DNA from: Phenylobacterium aquaticum
GTDB taxonomy: Bacteria > Pseudomonadota > Alphaproteobacteria > Caulobacterales > Caulobacteraceae
Direction: 5' to 3'
Length of the DNA: 57,826 nucleotides
Assembly: GCA_947378305.1 (NCBI GenBank)
Contig: CANCJJ010000016.1
Span: forward strand, 1-57,826
In this document: piece after piece, positions 27,367 through 35,828 of the stretch
Position numbering within the stretch: position 1 is the stretch's first letter
Layout of the letters: each line of letters begins with the position of its first letter
Notes under the pieces: model-generated
Told to the model about the DNA's origin: nothing
Databases searched by the model: none
The model's input: the letters and a program-made list of their open reading frames with translations, nothing else
Program-made: the position numbers and the translations under genes

Positions 27367-28623
27367 ATGACGTCCCAGGCGCTTGATGACCTGAAGATCG
27401 CTGCCCGCAATGCCTGGCTGTTTACCCTGCCCCTGATCGAGATTGCCTCGACCCGTCAGCGCGGTCAGGCGGTCGGTTCGCAGATGAATGTCTTCGGCCA
27501 TATGCGCAAGCTGGCTGATCACAGGGCCCGGGCCGTGACCACACCCAACAATGACACCTTCTACTCGACGGCCCAGGTCGATCTGGGCGCTGGGCCCGTC
27601 ACCATCACCCTGCCGCCAACCGGGGACCGTTATCTGTCGCTCCAGCTGATGGACGCCTATACGAACAGCTTTGCCATTCTGGGCACACGCACCACAGGAG
27701 CCGACGGAGGGACCTTTACCCTGGTCGGTCCCCAGGACGCCGCCGAGGGCCATAATCTCATTCGCTCGCCCACACGCCATGTCTGGGCCTTGGCCCGCAT
27801 TCTGGTGGCAGGTCCTCATGATGAGGCTGAGGCCAAGTTGATCCAGCAGGCGATCTCCATGCAGGGGCCTGATGCACCCACGCCTGGGCCCTTTGCTGGC
27901 CGGGGTGCCAACTGGCGCGATTATTTCCAGTCTGCGGCAGACCTTTTGGCCCTCAATCCCCCACCTGTGACGGACCGGGCGGTCCTGGCGACTCTGGCTC
28001 CGCTAGGTCTCGACGCCTTCGATCCTGACCGGTTTTCCACTGACGAGGTCGCCGCGATCGAGGCCGGCATGGCCGAGGCCCGAACCCTGGCCCGGCGGGG
28101 TGGCTTGTCAGGACTGGGCTTTACAGAGGGTTGGTCCTATCCCCCGGGTCGGCTCGGTGACTTTGGGCAGGATTACCGGTTCCGCGCCTCGGTGGCCCTC
28201 TCAGGGCTCGCCGCCCTGCCGCCGGTTGAGGCCATGTACATGCGGGCGGAGGGGCCTCTGCCGCGCGCCCTGTTTGATGGTCTGACCAACTGGCAACTCC
28301 ATTTTGCGAAGGGGGAGGACCTGCCTGTCGACAGTTTCTGGTCGCTTAGCCTTTATGAAGCGACCGACGATGGCCAGTTCTACTTCACTGACAATCCCCT
28401 GAACCGCTATGCCATTGGCGACCGGACCCCGGGTCTGGTGCGGAATGCGGATGGGTCTCTGGACATCTGGATCGGCCACGCATCTCCCGGCGCGGATCGG
28501 GAGTCCAACTGGCTGCCTGCGCCCGAGGGTCCATTCGCCCTGTTCATGCGCGCCTATCTGCCCAAGCCGGAATTGCTGGACGGTGGGTATCGACTGCCAC
28601 GGGTGATCCAGCTGGCGGATTGA
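27367..28623 (+). CDS. DUF1254/DUF1214 domain protein
   Basis: 418 residues from ATG 27367, chosen for GGAG eight bases upstream rather than the ATG at 27346. The N-terminal half is DUF1254 (NVFGHMRKLADHRARAVTTPNNDTFYSTAQVDL, RYLSLQLMDAYTNSFAILG). The C-terminal half is DUF1214 (LPVDSFWSLSLYEATDDGQFYFTDNPLNRYAIGD, ESNWLPAPEGPFALFMRAYLP). No signal peptide is seen, unlike many homologs. The function of the family is not known. Confidence 0.88.
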   Translation: MTSQALDDLKIAARNAWLFTLPLIEIASTRQRGQAVGSQMNVFGHMRKLADHRARAVTTPNNDTFYSTAQVDLGAGPVTITLPPTGDRYLSLQLMDAYTNSFAILGTRTTGADGGTFTLVGPQDAAEGHNLIRSPTRHVWALARILVAGPHDEAEAKLIQQAISMQGPDAPTPGPFAGRGANWRDYFQSAADLLALNPPPVTDRAVLATLAPLGLDAFDPDRFSTDEVAAIEAGMAEARTLARRGGLSGLGFTEGWSYPPGRLGDFGQDYRFRASVALSGLAALPPVEAMYMRAEGPLPRALFDGLTNWQLHFAKGEDLPVDSFWSLSLYEATDDGQFYFTDNPLNRYAIGDRTPGLVRNADGSLDIWIGHASPGADRESNWLPAPEGPFALFMRAYLPKPELLDGGYRLPRVIQLAD

Positions 28624-28779
28624 CTTTCAGCCCTGCGACCAGCATAAACCGCCCCTTCGTGGCTCCGGGGCTTGCCCTGCGGGTCTGCGATCTAATGACG
28701 GGATGATGCAAAGCCGCCGTTGAAATCGTGCCACCGATCTGGGGGGCACCGGCCCGCGTCGAATGAAGAGAGACGACAC

Positions 28780-29397
28780 ATGTCGAAGCGCCACTCGGCG
28801 AAGTACAAGATTGACCGCCGGATGGGCGAAAACATCTGGGGTCGCGCCAAGTCCCCGGTGAATGCCCGTTCCTATGGTCCCGGTCAGCACGGCCAGCGCC
28901 GCAAGCAGAAGGTTTCCGACTTCGGTCTCCAGCTGCGCGCGAAGCAAAAGCTGAAGGGCTATTACGGCAATCTGACGGAAAAGCAGTTTGCCAAGACCTA
29001 TGAAGAAGCCGCCCGCCGGAAGGGTAACACCGCCGAGAGCCTGATCTCTCTGCTGGAAAGCCGTCTGGATGCCATCGTTTATCGCGCCAAGTTTGTGCCG
29101 ACCGTGTTTGCGGCCCGCCAGTTCGTCAATCACGGCCACGTGCTGGTGAATGACAAGCGCGTCAATATTGCGTCCTATCGCGTCAAGGTTGGCGATGTGG
29201 TCTCCGTGCGTGAGCGCTCCAAGAACATGGCCCTCGTGCTGGAAGCCCTTCAGTCTTCAGAGCGTGAATGGCCCGACTATGTCGAAGTCGACGCCAAGGC
29301 CATGACGGCGAAGTTCATCCGGGCTCCGGAGCTTTCCGAAGTTCCATATCCGGTGAAGATGGAACCCAATCTGGTCGTCGAATTCTACGCCTCCTGA
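28780..29397 (+). CDS. rpsD: 30S ribosomal protein S4
   Basis: 205 residues from ATG 28780; an in-frame start at 28720 is upstream of the family N-terminus. S4 nucleates 16S rRNA folding. It starts [26 protein letters not shown], the alphaproteobacterial form. The S4 RNA-binding domain follows ([35 protein letters not shown]). It stands alone rather than in the alpha operon, as is usual in this class, and is followed by a good terminator. Confidence 0.98.
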   Translation: MSKRHSAKYKIDRRMGENIWGRAKSPVNARSYGPGQHGQRRKQKVSDFGLQLRAKQKLKGYYGNLTEKQFAKTYEEAARRKGNTAESLISLLESRLDAIVYRAKFVPTVFAARQFVNHGHVLVNDKRVNIASYRVKVGDVVSVRERSKNMALVLEALQSSEREWPDYVEVDAKAMTAKFIRAPELSEVPYPVKMEPNLVVEFYAS

Positions 29398-29425
29398 TCG
29401 GTCTCCGATTTTCGAGATTTTTGCG

Positions 29426-29460
29426 AAGGCCCTGGAGCGATCCGGGGCCTTTTCATTTTT
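29426..29460 (+). terminator. Intrinsic terminator of rpsD
   Basis: AAGGCCC...GGGCCTT with inner GGA/TCC pairs makes a strong stem, followed by TTTTCATTTTT. It begins 29 bases after the rpsD stop codon. Confidence 0.85.
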
Positions 29461-29499
29461 GCTCTGTCCCGGCGAGCTGGAATCTGGCGAGGTAGAACC

Positions 29500-29871
29500 A
29501 TGAATCGTCGCCTCTTGATCCTGGCCAGTGCCGTCTGGCTCGCGGGTTGCGTGACCCGGCCCGTGTCTGGACCAGAGCCAGGGTTTTCCGGCCCCCTGGC
29601 GGAGCTGGAAACCGTACACGGGTTTCGCGCGGGCCCCGATGGCGTAAGTCTGAGCCTGACCTCTGGCGGCTGCACAGACCGGGCGGACATTGTGCACTAT
29701 ATCGAACGCCGGGGCCGTGAATTTGGTCTGGCCATAGCCCGCAAGCGTCTGGACCGCTGTGTCAGCGCGCCAGGGACCGAAAGCGAGATCCACTTCACCT
29801 ACCAGGACCTCGGCCTCCCGCCGGGCTCGGTCGTCTTCCTTTTGAATCCCATCGGTCCATCGAGACCCTGA
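29500..29871 (+). CDS. Small unknown lipoprotein
   Basis: 123 residues. The signal peptide ends in lipobox LAGC (Cys16), so the product is predicted to be a lipoprotein. The mature part has a cysteine pair (GGCTDRAD and LDRCVSAPG) around a helical segment, then FTYQDLGLPPGSVVFLLNPI. The CTDRADI start resembles small envelope proteins annotated only as hypothetical in Caulobacterales. It follows the rpsD terminator and converges with the M16 peptidase gene at five bases. Confidence 0.75.
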   Translation: MNRRLLILASAVWLAGCVTRPVSGPEPGFSGPLAELETVHGFRAGPDGVSLSLTSGGCTDRADIVHYIERRGREFGLAIARKRLDRCVSAPGTESEIHFTYQDLGLPPGSVVFLLNPIGPSRP

Positions 29872-29876
29872 CGAAA

Positions 29877-32753
29877 TCAGAGTTTGGCCGGGGACGCCAC
29901 GGGCTTGGCCTCGGGTCCGGGCAGATATTCCAGGGACCAGGCGCTGTCGGCCTTCAAATAAGTCTTCACCAAGCGCTGAATATCCTCAGGCGTGACCTTT
30001 TCCCGGCCGGGGATGGACTCGCGAATGGCCTCAAGCCGGGATGGATCGGTCTGGGCCCCGGAGAGCGTGCCGATCCAGTAGCCATTGGATTGTCGCGCCC
30101 GATTGATCCCCTCGATCTGCGGCTTGCGGGCCCGGTCCAGTTCATCCTGGGTGACGCCCTTGGTCGCCATGTCCGAGGTGATCCGGGCGATATTGGCATA
30201 GAAGCTGGCGACGCGGTCCGGTGGGGTCTCTACGGCGGCCAGGACATATCCATAGCCTGGAAAGACCCTAGAGCCCTGATAGTCGGTAATGGGCGAATAG
30301 GTGGCGCCTTCGGTTACCCGGATCTGGTCCAGCAGTCGGGATTCGAGAATCTTGGTGGCCAGGGACATGATCCGGGCCTCCTGGCGATTTTTCAGCGCGT
30401 CCGGGGCTGGCCAGGCGATCGAGGCCACAGCCTGATTAGTCTTGCCCTTATGGAGCTTGACCAGCGGGGTCGAGGTCGGGGCCGGGAAATGGACCTCCAG
30501 GCTTCCTGGAGGCGCGACAAAGCCTGCCGGGCGGGCGGGCAGGGCCCCCAGGGTCTTGGCGACCTGGGCCACGGCCTCATCAACAGTCACATCGCCCACG
30601 ATCAGGATATCGATGGCTCCCTTGTCCAGAACGGGCCCGAGCAGGGCCTTCAGGTCTTCGGGGCGGGCGGCCTTGATCTGCGCATCATCCGGGAATTGCG
30701 ACCATCGCGGGTCACCATTTCGCAGGGCCTGGGGCAGGTCGACCTGCCAGGCTGTCAGGGGCGTCGCCTCGATCTGGGCTCGAACGGCGGTGAGGCTGTT
30801 GCGAACCCTTTCGAAGGCTTCTGGCCGGAATCCCGGCGCTGTCAGATAGGCGGAAATGACCTGAAGGGCGGTTGGGAGGTCGCCGGACTTGGCCTGACTG
30901 GTGAGGTTGAAGGAGTCTTCGGCCATGTTGGAGCCGATTTGGACTGACTTGCCCGCCAGAATGGTCTGAAGCTCGTCAAAGGTCAGCGCCGTCAGGCCGC
31001 CGCCCACCAGGGCCGAGGTGGCCCAGGCCATATTCGGTTGATCCTTGGGAATTTCCCGCAGGCCACCGCCCACGGACACCAGGACATTGACGCTATCAGC
31101 GGAGAATTTCGTGGGCTTTATGGTCAGCCGGACGCCATTGGCAAAGCGCACAAAGCTGGTCCCGAATTCCGTGATTTCCCGGCGATCTGCAACCTGGCCC
31201 GCTGGACCAAAATCGCTGTAGGGCCAGACCTTGACGGCATCGGCAACCGGCCGGGTCAGGGGGGCAGCGGAAACGGCCTTGTAGGCCGCAAGCAAGGCCG
31301 CATCGCCGCCAGCCAGGGGCTCGGGGCTTGCGAAATAGACCAGAGGGCCAGATCCGGTAAACAGACCTCGCAAGGCTTCGCTGACCTGATCGACGGTAAG
31401 GCCTTTAACAGCCGCTTCAAATTCCGCCAGGTCTTCTGTGGGCGGGGTGTAAACCTCATTTTCCGCAGCAGCCTGGGTCAGGGCATCTGCCAGGCCTGGT
31501 GTCCGCCGCGTTGTGGCCCCGGCGACGGCTGTCGAGAGGTCTGTCCGGGTCTCGACAATCTCGCGGTCCAGTTCTGCGGGGGTGATACCGAAGGTAATGA
31601 TCTCTCGGCGCACCGTCTCCACGGCGGTCAGGGCCGCCTTCCAGTCGCCAGCCTTGGGGACAATGCCAATGTCCGTGACCTCGGCAGACCGGAAATATCC
31701 CGCATCATCTGCCTGGGCCGACAGGAAGGGTGCATTGGCACCATTGTTCAACTTCTCAAATCGCCGGTTCAGGGTGTCCAGGGCGAGTTTCCGGATGATA
31801 TCCCGCCGGCGGTTGGCGAGGCTATCCGGGCTTGAATCAAACGGTCGAACCCAGGCGAGGCTGAGAACCGCCGTGACGCCGGGCTCGGCATAGACCCGGG
31901 CTTCAAGGCCGCGCGGTTTGGGCGTTCCAAACCGGTCCGGAGCCACCGTCGTCTTGGGAGATTTCCAGTCGCCAAACCGGGCCTTGATCGCGGCCTCTAC
32001 CTCGACGGGATTGATATCGCCAACCACAATCAGGCTTGCCCGGTCCGGACGATAATAGGTCTCGTAATACTGCCGCAGCAGCGTGACCGGCGCGTTTTGC
32101 AGCACGCTGACCTTGCCGATTGGCATCCTGTCGGCGAGGGGTTGGCCCTCAAACAGGAATTTGAACATTTCCACCCCTTGGGCCCGGAAACCCGGTGTGC
32201 CGCGGAGCCGCTCTTCGGACTGAACCACGCCCCGCTCGGGCTCGAAGGCCTTGGCGCTCAGGGTCAATTCGCTGGCGACTTCGCGCATCAGCATGAGCCC
32301 GGTGCCAAATGTGTCCGCCTCGGTCAGGGGCAGGTCCAGTTGATAGACTGTCTGGTCGAAGCTGGTGAAGGCGTTGGTATCGGGACCAAAGGCTAGGCCG
32401 TGGCGCTCCAGGACCTTGACCATGTCGCCCTCGGGCACATGGTTTGATCCCTTGAAGGCCATGTGCTCCAGAAAGTGTGCCAGACCCTGTTGGCTGTCGG
32501 TTTCCTGAAGCGAGCCCGAGGCAAATCGCAGACGGATCGAGGCCTGGTTCTTGGGGGTCTGGTTGCGCAGAATGGCATAGCGCAGGCCATTGGGAAGTTG
32601 GCCGAAGGTGACCGCTGGGTCAGGTTTTACATCGCTGTAGGTCTGGGCCCAGACCTTATTGGGATCGGCTGTAACCTTGGCAATGGCTTGCGTCGTCATG
32701 CCCAGGCCAAAGGCCAGACAGATGAGCCAGTTTGCGGCGATCCGGGTGTTCAT
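29877..32753 (-). CDS. Secreted M16 family zinc peptidase (two-domain)
   Basis: 958 residues with signal peptide ending AIA-KVT. The N-terminal M16 domain carries the inverted zinc motif HFLEH (His93, Glu96, His97) with the downstream Glu in ERGVVQSEERL. Two M16_C-type domains and a second, inactive M16 repeat follow (the FANGVRLTIKPTKFSADSVNVLVSVGGG region), giving a pitrilysin/PqqL-like clam-shell. It probably degrades small peptides in the periplasm. It is convergent with the lipoprotein gene. Confidence 0.93.
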   Translation of the reverse strand: MNTRIAANWLICLAFGLGMTTQAIAKVTADPNKVWAQTYSDVKPDPAVTFGQLPNGLRYAILRNQTPKNQASIRLRFASGSLQETDSQQGLAHFLEHMAFKGSNHVPEGDMVKVLERHGLAFGPDTNAFTSFDQTVYQLDLPLTEADTFGTGLMLMREVASELTLSAKAFEPERGVVQSEERLRGTPGFRAQGVEMFKFLFEGQPLADRMPIGKVSVLQNAPVTLLRQYYETYYRPDRASLIVVGDINPVEVEAAIKARFGDWKSPKTTVAPDRFGTPKPRGLEARVYAEPGVTAVLSLAWVRPFDSSPDSLANRRRDIIRKLALDTLNRRFEKLNNGANAPFLSAQADDAGYFRSAEVTDIGIVPKAGDWKAALTAVETVRREIITFGITPAELDREIVETRTDLSTAVAGATTRRTPGLADALTQAAAENEVYTPPTEDLAEFEAAVKGLTVDQVSEALRGLFTGSGPLVYFASPEPLAGGDAALLAAYKAVSAAPLTRPVADAVKVWPYSDFGPAGQVADRREITEFGTSFVRFANGVRLTIKPTKFSADSVNVLVSVGGGLREIPKDQPNMAWATSALVGGGLTALTFDELQTILAGKSVQIGSNMAEDSFNLTSQAKSGDLPTALQVISAYLTAPGFRPEAFERVRNSLTAVRAQIEATPLTAWQVDLPQALRNGDPRWSQFPDDAQIKAARPEDLKALLGPVLDKGAIDILIVGDVTVDEAVAQVAKTLGALPARPAGFVAPPGSLEVHFPAPTSTPLVKLHKGKTNQAVASIAWPAPDALKNRQEARIMSLATKILESRLLDQIRVTEGATYSPITDYQGSRVFPGYGYVLAAVETPPDRVASFYANIARITSDMATKGVTQDELDRARKPQIEGINRARQSNGYWIGTLSGAQTDPSRLEAIRESIPGREKVTPEDIQRLVKTYLKADSAWSLEYLPGPEAKPVASPAKL

Positions 32754-32825
32754 GGGGCATATCCAGACTTGGTCTGTGTCGATTGGGTGTAAGACTGTAT
32801 CGAATAACCAGCAATAGTCACGAGC

Positions 32826-33245
32826 CTAGAGAAAGCGCAGCACCATGTCCGCAGGGACACGCCGGGGACGCTTCCGGGCCTGATCGATCAGGCACCAGGT
32901 GGTGGCAACCTGAGCACACATGGCCCCATCGGGCCCATCAATTCGCACAAACCGGTCAAATTTCGGGCCGTCAGCCTCGGTAGCGACCCAGGTTCGGATA
33001 TGGGCGGCCTCGCCAGGCAGGAGGGGGCGGCGATAGTCCACCTCGTGGCGCAGGCAAATCCAGGCCCATTGGGCGAGGTCCTCATCGGCCTGGCAAGCAG
33101 TCCAGTGGGCTATGGCTATGTCCTGGGCCCAGCTTAGATAGACGACGTTATTGACGTGTCCATTGGCGTCGAAGTCTGTCGCCACAGGATCACGGACCTG
33201 GGAAAAGACTTGCTGCCCCGGGGGCGGCTCCAGAAGGTGGGACAA
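32826..33245 (-). CDS. 4-hydroxybenzoyl-CoA thioesterase-like hotdog protein
   Basis: 139 residues of the single hotdog-fold acyl-CoA thioesterase family. It shows VATDFDANGHVNNVVYLSWAQD (the catalytic D-x-N-G-H-V-N-N-x-x-Y block), a conserved RHEVDYRRPLLPGE strand and a FDRFVRI strand. The only usable start is TTG at 33245, without a clear ribosome site. The reading frame is the same as that of grxD, separated from it by a single TAG and four codons, so reinitiation or readthrough may deliver ribosomes. The substrate is unknown. Confidence 0.85.
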   Translation of the reverse strand: MSHLLEPPPGQQVFSQVRDPVATDFDANGHVNNVVYLSWAQDIAIAHWTACQADEDLAQWAWICLRHEVDYRRPLLPGEAAHIRTWVATEADGPKFDRFVRIDGPDGAMCAQVATTWCLIDQARKRPRRVPADMVLRFL

Positions 33246-33257
33246 GGCTGGGTCAGC

Positions 33258-33596
33258 CTAGTCGGCAAGCACACCGGTTTCGGTCATGTGGGCCTTGAGC
33301 TCCCCGGACTGGAACATCTCACGGACAATGTCCGCCCCGCCGATGAATTCACCCTTCACATAGAGCTGGGGAATGGTCGGCCAGTCTGAAAAAGACTTAA
33401 TGCCTTCCCGGAGGGTTTCGTCCTGAAGGACATCGACGCCGATGAAATCAACGCCCAGATGATCCAGAACCTGAACCACCATGCCGGAAAATCCGCAACG
33501 GGGCTGTTCGGGGACGCCCTTCATGAAGAGAACAACAGAGTTCGCGGCAATCGTCTTGCCGATGAAGTCGTGGGCGGGATTTGCGTCGTCGGACAT
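33258..33596 (-). CDS. grxD: Monothiol glutaredoxin (Grx4/GrxD type)
   Basis: 112 residues from ATG 33596 ([16 protein letters not shown]); upstream in-frame codons have no homology. The CGFS active site lies in QPRCGFSGM, and the glutathione-binding [19 protein letters not shown] segment follows. Such proteins carry glutathione-ligated [2Fe-2S] clusters and work with BolA, whose gene lies 53 bases upstream. The stop is an amber codon directly followed, in frame, by the thioesterase reading frame. Confidence 0.95.
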   Translation of the reverse strand: MSDDANPAHDFIGKTIAANSVVLFMKGVPEQPRCGFSGMVVQVLDHLGVDFIGVDVLQDETLREGIKSFSDWPTIPQLYVKGEFIGGADIVREMFQSGELKAHMTETGVLAD

Positions 33597-33649
33597 TTGG
33601 GAAGCCTCTAAGGAGTACGAGAGAGAGCTAGGGAGCGACAGGCCCCAGG

Positions 33650-33892
33650 TCAAGCCGTCTGATCAGGAACCAGGGTTTCAAGCGCCAGGGCATGGAGCTC
33701 GCCACCGACCTTTCCCTTCAGGGCGGCATAGACCAGTTGGTGTTGCTTAACCCGGCTCAGGCCGGCGAAAGCACTCGAGGTGATCCGGGCCCGGTAGTGA
33801 TCGCCATCCCCGGCCAGATCGTCGATCTTGATCTCGGCATCCGGAAAGGCCGACTGCAATTCAGCCTGAAGGTCGGCAAGGGCCATGGGCAT
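33650..33892 (-). CDS. BolA family protein
   Basis: 80 residues from ATG 33892, which has AGGAGA five bases upstream; the frame extends further but without support. The BolA domain is seen in [31 protein letters not shown] and [29 protein letters not shown]. The conserved His in the last helix can act as a cluster ligand. BolA with monothiol glutaredoxin forms heterodimers for iron-sulfur cluster delivery or iron sensing, matching the neighbour grxD. Confidence 0.93.
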   Translation of the reverse strand: MPMALADLQAELQSAFPDAEIKIDDLAGDGDHYRARITSSAFAGLSRVKQHQLVYAALKGKVGGELHALALETLVPDQTA

Positions 33893-34002
33893 CTGGATCT
33901 CCTGTCTGCACGCGGGCGACTCGAAATTGAGCCGGAGCATGTCAGGCAGACCCCCGGCGGGATAGTCGAAACTCTAGGGTCTTCTGCCCGCCGGGGGCTG
34001 TG

Positions 34003-35235
34003 TCAGTCGATAATTGCGGAATAGATCAGGCTCTTGAGCTGGCCTCTGAAGTTGAAGGTTCCAGACGGCATGAGCTGGGTCATGAAGACCATGGTCAGGT
34101 CTTCCACCGGGTCCACCAGGAAAATGGTCGAGGCGGCTCCGCCCCAGTAATAGTCGCCAACGCCCAGCCCACCGGCCTCGACCACGCCCTGGGTCGAGGC
34201 AAAGCCCAGGCCGAAACCGACGCCCTCATAGGCGGTCTCCGAGAAGGAGCCCAGGGCGACCTGGGTCATGTCCCGGCCACCGGGCAGGTGGTTCATGTGC
34301 ATCATGGCCAGGGTGCGCGGCCCAAGAATCCGCACGCCATCGAGCTCGCCGCCCCGACGCAGCATTTCGCAGAACCGCATATAATCAGCCGTGGTGCCGG
34401 TCAGGCCGCCGCCGCCGGACTTGAAGCCGGGGGTCTGGGTAAAGGCGCTCGTCGCCGGATCGTCCAGCAGCTTAAGCGCCTTGTCTGCCCCGCGTTGGTA
34501 GTTGGCACAGAACCGGTCCACCTTGTCGGGCGCGACCTGGAAGGCGGTATCAACCATGCCCAGGGGACCGAAAATTTCATCCTGCAGATATTGGGCAAAG
34601 GGCTTGCCGGAAATGACCTCGACCAGGGCTCCGCACACATCGGTGGCCAGGGAATACATCCACTGCTCCCCCGGCTGATAGCGCAGGGGGACCTGACCCA
34701 GCTTGTCCAGGAACCCCATCATGGTGTCCTGAGTGTTCGAGCTGCGGATCTTCAGACCCCGATAAATCAGGTCAATCGGGTGCTCAACGCCGACACCGGG
34801 CAGTCCCCCGCCATAGGTCAGGCCTGCCATGTGCGACAGGACATCGCGGAAGGTGACAGGCCGCTTGGGGGCTTCGGTCACCATGGACTCACCCTCGCCG
34901 GAGACCCAAACTCGGTGGTTTCGCCAGGAGGGGACATATCGGCTGACCGGGTCGTTCAGCTGAAAATAGCCCTTTTCATAGAGCATCATCAGCGCCACCG
35001 AGGTGATGGGCTTGCTCATGGAATAGATGCGGAAAATGGCGTCATCGGCCATGGGCTTGCCGCGTTCGAGGTCCATGCTGCCGAAGGATTTGAAATAGGC
35101 CGGGTGCCCGTGGCGGGCGACGGCGATCTGGCATCCGGCAATCTTCTGCGACTGAATAAAGTTACGGTCCAGGTGATCGGCGATGCGGTCGAGGCGCGTA
35201 GCGTCCAGGCCGGTCCAGTTGGAATGAGCGTCCAT
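34003..35235 (-). CDS. Beta-lactamase-like serine hydrolase (class C fold)
   Basis: 410 residues from ATG 35235, chosen for GGGAGG nine bases upstream. The Ser-x-x-Lys nucleophile motif is SMSKP, and WMYSLATDV probably supplies the catalytic Tyr. FRDVLSHMAGLTYGGG and YYWGGAASTIFLVDP are typical of the esterase/D-aminopeptidase branch of the family. No signal peptide is seen, so a cytoplasmic esterase is more likely than a true beta-lactamase. It diverges from pncC. Confidence 0.88.
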   Translation of the reverse strand: MDAHSNWTGLDATRLDRIADHLDRNFIQSQKIAGCQIAVARHGHPAYFKSFGSMDLERGKPMADDAIFRIYSMSKPITSVALMMLYEKGYFQLNDPVSRYVPSWRNHRVWVSGEGESMVTEAPKRPVTFRDVLSHMAGLTYGGGLPGVGVEHPIDLIYRGLKIRSSNTQDTMMGFLDKLGQVPLRYQPGEQWMYSLATDVCGALVEVISGKPFAQYLQDEIFGPLGMVDTAFQVAPDKVDRFCANYQRGADKALKLLDDPATSAFTQTPGFKSGGGGLTGTTADYMRFCEMLRRGGELDGVRILGPRTLAMMHMNHLPGGRDMTQVALGSFSETAYEGVGFGLGFASTQGVVEAGGLGVGDYYWGGAASTIFLVDPVEDLTMVFMTQLMPSGTFNFRGQLKSLIYSAIID

Positions 35236-35339
35236 CCGTAATATTCCTCCCAAAATCGTTCGGTTCTTGTAATTGGTAGCTATCATGCGCTCTGAACCGG
35301 GCGCTCGCCAAGTCCTTCTGTGTTCGAAAGGCTCATTCC

Positions 35340-35828
35340 ATGAATGCTGAACTTAGTCGACTGGCCCAGGCCGTGAGCGAGCCGTTGAAGGCCCAAAAAG
35401 AAACCGTGGCGGTCGCGGAAAGCTCCTCAGGGGGGCTGATTTCAGCGGCCTTGCTGAGCATAGGCGGTGCGTCGGCCTATTATATGGGGGGTGGGGTGAT
35501 CTACACGCCCAAGGCACGTTTTGCCCTCATGGACATTCCGCGTGAAGCCACAGTCGGCATGCGATCTGCCAGCGAGCCCTATGCCTTGCTGCTGGCCCGG
35601 ACGGTGCGGGAAAAGTTCGGAGCCACCTGGGGCGTTTCGGAAACTGGCGCGGCTGGGCCGACCGGCAATGGCTATGGTGACGCGGCCGGCCACACCTGTA
35701 TCGCCGTTTCTGGTCCGGTCGAGTTTGCCCTGACCATCGAGACGGGCTCGGAGGACCGGCTGGCCAATATGGAGGCCTTTGCCGCCGCCGCGCTCGATGC
35801 CCTCCTGCGGGCCGTTCAGCCCATATAG
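35340..35828 (+). CDS. pncC: Nicotinamide-nucleotide amidohydrolase (CinA C-terminal domain)
   Basis: 162 residues, the stand-alone CinA C-terminal domain. PncC deamidates nicotinamide mononucleotide to nicotinate mononucleotide for NAD recycling. The family blocks are [17 protein letters not shown] with the catalytic Ser, [10 protein letters not shown] and [22 protein letters not shown]. The start has AAAGG upstream. Its last 13 bases overlap the end of purL on the opposite strand. Confidence 0.92.
   Translation: MNAELSRLAQAVSEPLKAQKETVAVAESSSGGLISAALLSIGGASAYYMGGGVIYTPKARFALMDIPREATVGMRSASEPYALLLARTVREKFGATWGVSETGAAGPTGNGYGDAAGHTCIAVSGPVEFALTIETGSEDRLANMEAFAAAALDALLRAVQPI

Noticed and set aside
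34003..35235. Annotating the serine hydrolase as an antibiotic-resistance beta-lactamase.
   Set aside because: It lacks a signal peptide and its blocks fit the esterase/aminopeptidase branch, so resistance is not supported.
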